Source of the DNA: Paramacrobiotus richtersi
Lineage: Eukaryota; Tardigrada; Eutardigrada; Parachela; Macrobiotidae
Length of the DNA: 25,084 nt
NCBI GenBank assembly: GCA_034698045.1
Contig: JAQGAU010000663.1
Coordinates: 1-25,084, forward strand
Direction of reading: 5' to 3'
Position 1 is the first letter of the stretch, and every line of letters starts with the position of its first letter. The notes beneath the pieces are model-generated. The model saw nothing but the letters and a program-made list of their open reading frames with translations, searched no databases and was not told the DNA's origin. Shown here one piece after another: positions 17,314 through 25,084 of this stretch. The position numbers and the translations under genes were made by a program.

Positions 17314-19179
17314 TCAATTTCGTTTCATAGTCATAGAAAATTCGGACTGACCACCGACAGTAAACGCTCTACGTCTAAGATTATCCATAGAATACTGGTT
17401 CCCTGAGTCATTTCCATCTCCACCCGTTGATGTGCATATACTCGGGCACATCTTTTTTCCCAGCGATCTGCAGATACCGCGTAACTCCATCCGGTATTCT
17501 GGGCCCATGACGAAGAAGATCACCTACAACAAATCATGCTTAAGCATACTTACAAACGAATGTACTGTGTACACAATGCAGATTTAGTCTTGCACGGATT
17601 TACCGGATTCGTTAAATATCCCAGTATCTGCACAGTTCCAAACAGCAACGGGTTAATCGGATGGAAAAACATCCCCGGTGCAACGGCCAGCGCGATTGGG
17701 AAGATCAAATAACAAACAGCATTCCAGCAAAACGAGACAAACACCATATTGGCTTTCTTCAGTCCCTTCTCGCTGGCTTTATCAGCCGACTGGCTGCTGT
17801 GTTCAGCCGCCACTTTCCGTCGTCTTCTAGCTGCAAACATCTTCAAGTACACCAGGCAATAACAAGCGCTGGCCAGTGCCAGAGGTCCGTAGTATCCGAT
17901 CGCGAACGCCACCACACCGAATCCCTCTGTCATGATCCCGCACGCTCCGATGGGCAGCACGATGTACTCCACCCCGGCGTCAAAATAACCGATACTCCCT
18001 AGTAGAAGCGCGCACACCCAGAAGATGACGATTGTTACGGTGATGGGGCGGGGATTGGAGATTTTGCGGTACTGGTGCGGGAAACATAGTGCCACGACGC
18101 GGTTGGCTGCGATGGTCGTTTCGATCCAGTTGCCGGCAAACTGGCTGCTGACCTAAGAAGGAGAAAAGAAAGGTGCATACTCTGGAAATATTGATGTACT
18201 GGAAGTATGGACTGGAGCTACGAATATCGGCATCTCGAGATTGAGCCCTGTATCGAGCAACTATATACAGGAAGGTTGGACAACATAATTATGTCTATCC
18301 ATACATATGCTTTCGCGGTAAAAAAGCTTAGGAAAGTAAAGGAAATAGATCTCGACGATACATCAGTACTGTTGCAACAAACTACAGAGTTGTCGGTTGC
18401 GTGGTACCGTTCCGCAGTTGTTCCTGTTAAACATGGGTAATCCGTATTCAGTTACTGCGCGTGCTTTTTTTCCCATGAACGCTTTATAATTACGCGATAG
18501 CTCCCCGACATATTTTATACCAGGAAATATGGTGTCATACGGGTTAGTCAGTAAATATCGGCAGATGGCTTTGCGCCAGTGTCAAAACGTACGAGAGCAT
18601 AAAGGTTAAAATTAAAACAAGAAGCCGCAAAAACCAAGCCAACGATTTAGAGCTTAACAAACAAAAGAGTAAAGACATGAGAAGACGCTGAACAGGACCA
18701 ATTATAATCTAAAATGTACAGATGGGCAAATAAAAGCACACGACTGACTAAGATACCATGGTACGATAACATTTGTTTTGTTGCAAATTATCGGGAGAGT
18801 TGAGCAATAGCAAAGAGGAACCATCTTACCTACGATATCATAGATTTCTATTTACCTGTATCCACATGGCCACGCTACAGTACTTAATGTCCTTTTCCCA
18901 GTGAGCCACGAGGACGCCGTAGACCGTGATGGATGTAAGCGGGTAGCACAGCAGACACAGTACCGTGTGGGCCATTAAGCAGTGCGCGATGAGCAGCCCG
19001 CATCCCGTACGTAAACGCCGTCGGGAGAAGATTATGCTGGCAATCAGACAATTGCCGGCAGCACCTCCGAAACATAACGTCAAATAAACGGACTGCCAAG
19101 CGATTACCACGTTTGGTGGAATCAGTACTAGTGGTGAATTGTCGGTAACATTGCTCGTTTCCTTTCCCGTAAAATTCAT
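17314..19179 (-). CDS. Class A-like GPCR, receptor B (three exons, 360 aa)
   Basis: Exons on minus are 19179-18856, 18152-17604 and 17523-17314 (TGA). Introns of 703 and 80 nt are both phase 0 and sit exactly where those of receptors A and C sit. Donors are CAG|GTAAAT and CCG|GTAAAT, with acceptors CTTAG and TGTAG. The first ATG is at 19179. The product has N-glycosylation sequons at Asn2 and Asn10, seven membrane segments, Asn1.50 in GAAGN, and His in place of Asp2.50 (CLMAHT). Cys101 is in TM3, ANR replaces DRY at 124-126, and Pro5.50 lies in YYGPLA. A basic ICL3 runs into SSQSADKASEKGLKKAN, followed by CW in TM6 and NP at 290-291 completing NPVIF. The tail keeps MCPSIC and ends RRRAFTVGGQSEFSMT. 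It is closest to receptor A, above all from SSQSADKASEKG to TM6. A 77-codon plus-strand frame inside intron 1 is not supported. Ligand unknown. Confidence 0.89.
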
Positions 19180-19199
19180 TCTAAATATCAATCACTTCA

Positions 19200-20040
19200 C
19201 AGTACGATACGAACTTTTTTCTGCGACGAAGAAAAGTAGCATCAGTAATCAAATGGAAATCACAAGATTAGAGGCACCGGAATCCAGAAACACGCATGAT
19301 TAAGAGGAAATTTGACGATGCAGCGTTTTTGCGCATTTCTAATTTCCTATGATAATGGATTCAACCTGCTTTCCCCGGAAAGAGTAAGCAGGGAAACACG
19401 ACCGTTAAACAACATGTTCCACTGTTTTTGCCTTGTTCATTCAGTATGATATTACAGCATCCATTTCCGGCACTTTAATTGCCTCTTCTCCAGGTGTCCC
19501 ATGTGTACGCGGCCAGTAATCAAGCCTTTGTAGTGATTATGCGACAGCACACCGTAAATGACAGCTGCTTACCGTTTAAACGTATTTTGAGAAAAGTAGA
19601 GCTTATTCCTTGTTCGGACGTCCACAGCGGATCAAATGATGATTGCAGAAACCCGAGCGCAATCTCGTTGAATCAAAGAAAGACGGATATCAGACTGCGT
19701 AATTTGAATGAAATTACTTCTAAAGAAGCGATCCTTGAGGGCAACATTTGCACTAATTGATTTCGAAACCATACATGAGATAACTGCTTAAGTCGCGATT
19801 TGCATTACTACGCTGAAGCTTCGTTGAGTAAGTATTTGTTAAAGAACAGACAAAACATACCTTTTAATTACTCAACACCATACGAATAGATCCCGGAACA
19901 GGATATTTAAAAAAAAACAGGAACAGGATTGCTTGACTGGAATAACTCAGTTAATTCAGCACCACGTCACGAATCACAGCAATTACAAAAGACTGACTGC
20001 GGGAGCCCAACCGCCTTTTTTGATTAAAGTAGGTGACATG
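19200..20040. other. Upstream region of receptor B, nothing firm
   Basis: This is the presumed 5' side of receptor B, without a clear TATA box. A plus-strand frame at 19479-19760 (93 aa) has no signal peptide, domain or splice context and is not called a gene. Confidence 0.4.
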
Positions 20041-20045
20041 CGCGG

Positions 20046-20339
20046 TTAACCGGCAAGCTGTTTATCCGACCGATTCTCGGCCAACCTGTACATCTCTGGC
20101 ACGTAAGGTACCAGCCCCAAGGAAGCGCTCGTAACGGCATTTCTGGAAAGGATGTGCCAGACAAAAAAGGGGTTACCGACGTTTACATATCGGGCAGTGC
20201 ACTTGAGCACGCAGTCAGTCTCTAACAACTCCCGTGGAACAATCGTTAACGTGCCGTATGAAAAGGCCGTGTGGCAGGGTTGACATGCTCTTGTATGCAG
20301 GTTGACCGCATCCACAACTTTTGATGCACTTGACGGTTC
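20046..20339 (-). CDS. Possible exon, unrecognised (no ATG)
   Basis: A 97-codon frame is open on minus in a stretch of clearly higher GC than its surroundings. It contains a CQPC pair, DCVLKC, and a hydrophobic GNPFFVWHILSRN piece, and ends DKQLAG before TAA. There is no ATG, so it would need an upstream exon. A second minus frame beginning MRTVKCIKSCGCGQ overlaps its start. No family is recognised. Base composition is the main reason to list it. Confidence 0.22.
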   Translation of the reverse strand, partial: EPSSASKVVDAVNLHTRACQPCHTAFSYGTLTIVPRELLETDCVLKCTARYVNVGNPFFVWHILSRNAVTSASLGLVPYVPEMYRLAENRSDKQLAG

Positions 20340-20344
20340 TCATG

Positions 20345-22990
20345 CTGGGACGGAAAATAAAATTGAATTGCACATGCTTGACTGCGTGTCCGTTATGTCT
20401 TCGTTAGGAACTGTCTCGTTCACGATGTAGGAATGACTGCGCATCAATCATAACGCGTTTAAGAATAATTATTAAACGCAAATTTCATAATGTGTAAGCC
20501 AGCTGCACACCACCATCGATTAAAGGTCAGTTTTCAATCGGGTCCTGAGAGGAATGTAAACTGCACCAGCTGTGTTGTAGAACTCGCAGGATTTTTTTCA
20601 TTCCAAAAATAAATGCTATGACGTACAAACTATCGCAGTAAGCCAATTTCAGTATAAACTTCGTCAGTAGAGCGACTTTAAAATTACTGCATACGTAATA
20701 TGTACGCTGCGCAGCCAGCGAAGATTAGCTGCATGCCTGACAACCGAATTCTGTAAGCGCTTCTTAATTACAATCTATGGATGTACAGAGTAGATGATGA
20801 AAATAAGGAAATGAATACCAAGTTTCGGGTATGAACGCTTGGGGCTGGGAGTTAATTATTCCCACTACGACTGAATTAGAAGAAGCGGTTATCAGTTTTG
20901 TACTTGGGAGGTGTTATTTCGGGTAATAACAATTGATTTTCAGTGTTGTCGAAACAACGACATACTGTCATCAGTACACATACGATCTGTACATAGCGTC
21001 ACACCGCATGCAATCTTCAGCCAATGTAGAGTGTGCAGGTGGTGGTTTCAGTTTTCATTTTTTCCATAATGTACAGGAATTCATACATAACGCAAACCAA
21101 GATGCAGCTGTGCAGTCAACAGTAGCATGTGCCTCAAGCTGGATGGCTACGTGCCAGATCATGGTTCAGCCGTTAGTTTGGTAACGGGAAGAAGCACGGA
21201 CCACAAGAATGCACGGTCAGGAAGGCCACAGTTTATTATTGGAGATTCGTGAGAAAGATCGCAAGCTCGCGCAGCTGGAACATTAGGCCAGATCATCACT
21301 AAACTGTTCAGAAAGGTTCTGCTACGCATCAGCACTTCGGTACGCTAATGAGGTGATCCCCATGAACTCGAGAAATAAGAGAGACAGAACCAGTGCAAGC
21401 AAGCCTGTGCATGCACATCTAATCGTTATTGTACCAAATTACGACTGTACCATATTTTTCACATAAGCGAGAAAGAGCCAGCAAAAAAACTCCTGGTTGT
21501 TTGTTCCCTTCTGATATATCTGTAGGAAACGTTTTCAGTTTTATCATTCAGCGCCGCTCACGTCTCACCGGTAGTGCAGCCGTGCCTGAGAACCAGTCAA
21601 ACGTTTGATTACGAATACGAAGCTTAGTACAGTGGAATTGCGCGAAGTAAGTTTGATCCGATGTGAACACCTACATAATTGCCAGTTGCAAGGCGTACAT
21701 AGATTATCACTCATCAGTTGCAAAAAGAGGAAACGTGGCCTGAAAACTACGAACATCGATCCTTTCCCAATCGAAAATCCATTCCGATCTGGAATTTATA
21801 ATTAGACTACCTCTATAGTATCACGATAACTGTACTAACATAGCATAAAAAAATTACACGTGTGTGCAGTAATCTCATGCGTAAGAAGCGAATCACGTAC
21901 GCCGCGAGAGCTCACCAAAAAAAGGCCGGGAAATGAACAAACCAATAGCTACGGATATTGTTGCGGACGAGCGCAGGAATAAAAAACTGAATGATTTATA
22001 AATCACAATTCATTTATACGCCTTCTGTGCTTTAGCGATCATAACAACTACCGCAATATGAATATCAAAAGTATAAAAATTGCCAAACGATTCAGAGCTA
22101 TCGGCATCATTCCGGCTATGCGCTTACGAAAATTAACAGCACTACAGCAACCGTTTGGTATGTTCATCCTAAATGTCAACAGAGATTCATGCTGATACAG
22201 ACATAAAGGTCACTGCCAACTCGCTGTATATGACTCTAATTTAAAGGCGCTAGATGCTTTCATTTGTCTGTGAGCGCATCCCCTAAAGATGACAACAAAT
22301 ATACTGCTTTTAGAGAAGTAAGTTACTGTCGGAACTCGCCGAATACTTTCTGTAGACACATTGAGCAAACCTCACCGTTCTCATTGTTTGCAGATTCCAG
22401 CGCAAATACCTAGAGTATTCAAGTACAGTATACCATTTGGAACGTTACATTCTGTGGAGTCTAGCGCAAAATTATTTCTTTTCAAATACATAGTTTAGGT
22501 GTAAAACCACTATAAAATGGCCATTTGTACAGTGTTGGATCTCTTTTTCTTTATAGTCCTTGCTATGTAATTTTGGCTGGAATTGTTGCTCAGTAACGTT
22601 TTCTGGATGACGCTATTCATGGAAATGACGTCATAGTTGTAGACCGATGGTTAAGACCGTCTAGGAACGCAAAGATTTAATAATGACCGCGTGAGAAAAC
22701 AGGAGACATCGCTGGGTGCCGCCATCCGGAATCGCTACGGTTCGCTGTGACTAGCTTCGGCAAGAAGCTGGAAAAAGTTGAAGCGTGAGGAATAATGATA
22801 TATACGCCGAACCGTCAGCCTAATAATTAGCATTGTAAACTCTTAATTCAAAGTGCGCAGTCGTAATACGGCTTATCATTTACACCGATACTTACAATTA
22901 TGGATCTAACAACGGCCATGACGTCGCCAGTTTCGTGACGTGACCTTCTGCGCAGTGGCGGTATACTCTTTCTCATTTCCGCTTCTGGTA
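20345..22990. other. Gene-poor stretch
   Basis: No gene, tandem repeat or receptor relic is supported. Open frames (for example 20933-21184 plus, 22848-23093 minus) are short, without domains or start and splice context. The right end is the presumed promoter side of receptor C. Confidence 0.5.
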
Positions 22991-23000
22991 GCATAGTTGC

Positions 23001-23007
23001 TATAAAA
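23001..23007 (+). promoter_or_regulatory. TATA box of receptor C
   Basis: TATAAAA lies 110 bp upstream of the receptor C start codon on the same strand. Transcription starting about 30 bp downstream would leave a 5' UTR of roughly 85 nt. The sites before A and B show no equally good match. Confidence 0.5.
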
Positions 23008-23116
23008 TACGCCGCAGTCGTAATCTTTACGTAAGGGATTCGTTCACACACAGCTCGTGATAAATTTGTAGTTGTAAAATTTCTTTTTTTCACACATTAG
23101 TATTTCGTTTACGGGA

Positions 23117-24768
23117 ATGAACGTCTCCACAAACAGCACACTATCCAACGGTAGCAGCCCGGATCCGGGTCCGATACTGCCGGAGAACGTGATAACCGCT
23201 TGGCTGTCGCAGTACTATACCATTTCCTACGTGGGCGCCCTCGGTAACCTGTTGGTTGCCTGCTTGATTTTCTTCCGCAAACGCCTGCGGACGGGATGTG
23301 GGATACTCATTGGGCATGCGTTAATCGCGCATACGTTGTTATGCTTTTTCTGCTATCCCCTGACCACCATCACCATCTTCGGTGTTCTGGTTAAGCACTG
23401 GAATGTGGATGGCCACTACTGCGGCATAGCCATGTGGATGCAGGTACATATATCATCGGCGCTTTCATCTGCATAATATTCAATATTATCTTGTGCAGTT
23501 CCACTGCAGCCAGGCTGTGTTGGGTCTTTCGAGAACAGACTCTAAGTGAACAGAAAGGATTTAGCTTTTACGTAAAGTATGTGCTTAAAAGTAGAACCAC
23601 TGGCTCAAAAGTTCGCAAAGATTAAGGCGGTTGGTGTACTTGTGCAGTACAGTATTACCTTACGCAACATATAACAGACACGCAAGTTGTTCGCTGTAAG
23701 ACCAAGTCCGAACACTAACAGCCGAAGAAAAACAAAGATTACATTTCGTTATCACATGTATCGAGTTAGGTGAGCAACCGCATCTACAAGCGCTCACACA
23801 ACGTTCAATATAAAGCGAGAAGAAACACTTTGCGCAACACACACTCGATCGACGAATTTATGCGTTTAAAGTGGAAAAACACATTTACTCTTAGCTGCGT
23901 TTTTGGCAAATTTTTCACCGTAAAGGTCACACGTCTGTCTGACTAGAGTGTTCCGTAATGGTTTTCGCGTCTGTGCAGGTCAGCTGCCAGTTTGCCGGCA
24001 ACTGGGTCGACACCTGCATCGCCACCAACCGCTTCGTCGCGCTGTGCTTCCCGCACAGCTACCGCAACTTCTCCAAGGAACGGCTGATCAACGTCACCAT
24101 CCTGACCTTGTGGATTTGTGCGATCCTTCTCGGGAGCGTGGGGTTCTTTGATTTTGGGGTGGAGTATATCATGCTGCCCTTCGGAGCGTGTGGTATTATC
24201 CCGAAAAACGCCGTCGGCGTGCTGGGGTTCACGCTGGGTGTTTATCTACCACTGGCGTACTGTAGTGCTTGCTATTGTGTCGTCTACCTGCGAATGCTGG
24301 CAAACAAGCACTCAAAGATCGGTGACAAGCAGGGCGATGATAAAGCCAAGGAGAAGAACAAGCAGAATAAAGCCAATATGGTCTTCGTTTCGTTCTGTTG
24401 GAACACCACATGCTATCTGGTGTTGCCGTTGACCTTTACTGCCAATCCGCAAGCTTTCATGCTGTACCCGATTGTCCCGCTTATCCTGGGAACAATCCAG
24501 CTTTTGGGCTACTTTGCAAATCCGGTAAACTAGCATCTTCGTGAAAGCGCTTCCAGACTGTAATAACAATTTGGTTTTGTAGGTCATTTTTTTTGCCATG
24601 GGCGCCGATTATCGTCGAGAGGTACAAAAAGTCTGGTACAACTTTAGAAAGAGAATGTGTCCACACATCAGTATCACTATCACACGGCAGAGAATCCATC
24701 CCCACGGACAACACAGCGGAACGATGAGTACCGCCGTTAATTCACACAATTCTACTATGGTGAAATGA
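23117..24768 (+). CDS. Class A-like GPCR, receptor C (three exons, 352 aa)
   Basis: Exons are 23117-23443, 23979-24524 and 24583-24768 (TGA). Introns of 535 and 58 nt are both phase 0, with donors CAG|GTACAT and CCG|GTAAAC and acceptors GTGCAG and TTGTAG. The N-terminus (about 25 aa) has sequons at Asn2, Asn6 and Asn11. Landmarks: Asn44 (1.50), His72 at 2.50, Cys102 in TM3 with its likely partner Cys180 in loop 2, TNR at 125-127 replacing DRY, Trp154 (TM4), Pro200 (TM5) and CW at 249-250 (TM6) with no Pro at 6.50. NP at 290-291 gives NPVIF. ICL3 is Lys/Asp-rich (GDKQGDDKAKEKNKQNKAN) and differs from the Arg-rich loop of A and B. The tail has RKRMCPH and lacks the FTVG ending of A and B. Coding GC is high compared with the flanks. 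It is a plasma-membrane receptor with unknown ligand, the most divergent intact copy, in opposite orientation. Confidence 0.91.
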
Positions 24769-24940
24769 TTTGCTTGTTTTGCTTTTCTTAATGGTTCCTT
24801 TTCTTTTTTGTTGTAGTGCATTTTTCGCTATTTCGCATTTTTCAAGTCCGACTATGTATAACCACAAAATACCCAGTTGTTTATTCAACAAGAACAGCCA
24901 CATGTAACATAAAATGCACAACAAATTCCCGTGGATTTAA

Positions 24941-24946
24941 AATAAA
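24941..24946 (+). promoter_or_regulatory. Poly(A) signal of receptor C
   Basis: AATAAA occurs 173 nt after the stop codon on the coding strand. It is the first canonical hexamer downstream and completes the gene model from TATA box to 3' end. Confidence 0.55.
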
Positions 24947-25084
24947 ACCCAAAAGTATTTAAAGTTGTGTGCAGTCAACTAGCGTCGTCCGATGCTCCCA
25001 CCTAGGAAAACCAAACTACTGCGTAGTTATCTCGTAACACATGATACTTTCCGTCGACTTCCAGTTAATTGTACATTGACACAA

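Noticed and set aside
18207..18440. 77-codon plus-strand frame inside intron 1 of receptor B
   Set aside because: It has no domain, no splice context and no counterpart in the shorter introns of A and C.

Overview
The window looks like nuclear DNA of an invertebrate animal. Genes are split by short GT-AG introns, lie far apart on both strands, and show AATAAA-type poly(A) signals and a TATA box. There are no operons or bacterial signals. A tandem family of divergent rhodopsin-like receptors with short introns would fit a small ecdysozoan such as a tardigrade, but nothing here proves the lineage.

The core is a cluster of one class A-like G-protein coupled receptor (GPCR) family. Three copies look intact, each with three exons and two phase-0 introns at the same places: after the residue at 3.32 in TM3, and inside the TM7 NP|V motif. 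Receptor A (9435-10914, minus, about 364 aa) and receptor B (17314-19179, minus, 360 aa) are close relatives. Receptor C (23117-24768, plus, 352 aa) is more distant and inverted. All three have His where class A receptors have Asp2.50, Asn-Arg in place of Asp/Glu-Arg-Tyr, and NPVIF in place of NPxxY.

Two decayed copies of the same family lie just 3' of A (7948-9085) and B (15052-16480), on the same strand. They resemble each other, which suggests that a receptor plus relic pair was duplicated as a block. Between the blocks is a separate two-exon gene (13619-14242, minus) that appears to encode a 181-aa protein with a signal peptide, an acidic Pro/Glu linker and two membrane segments. I do not recognise it.

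Layout: 1-3.9 kb is AT-rich and gene-poor with two diverged direct repeats. 4.0-7.5 kb is a dense patch of unrelated tandem and inverted repeats (TTATGC, a 42-bp minisatellite, an inverted plus tandem array of about 95 bp units, an array of about 50 bp with hairpins, an array of about 38 bp, and a CATCAG microsatellite). 7.9-10.9 kb is relic A2 plus receptor A. 11-13 kb holds two GC-richer islands of uncertain coding status. 13.5-14.3 kb is the small membrane-protein gene. 15.0-19.2 kb is relic B2 plus receptor B. 19.2-23 kb is mostly empty, with one weak exon candidate. 23.0-24.95 kb is receptor C with a TATA box and a poly(A) signal. The receptors would act in the plasma membrane. Their ligand cannot be read from the sequence, but Gln at 3.32 argues against an aminergic receptor.
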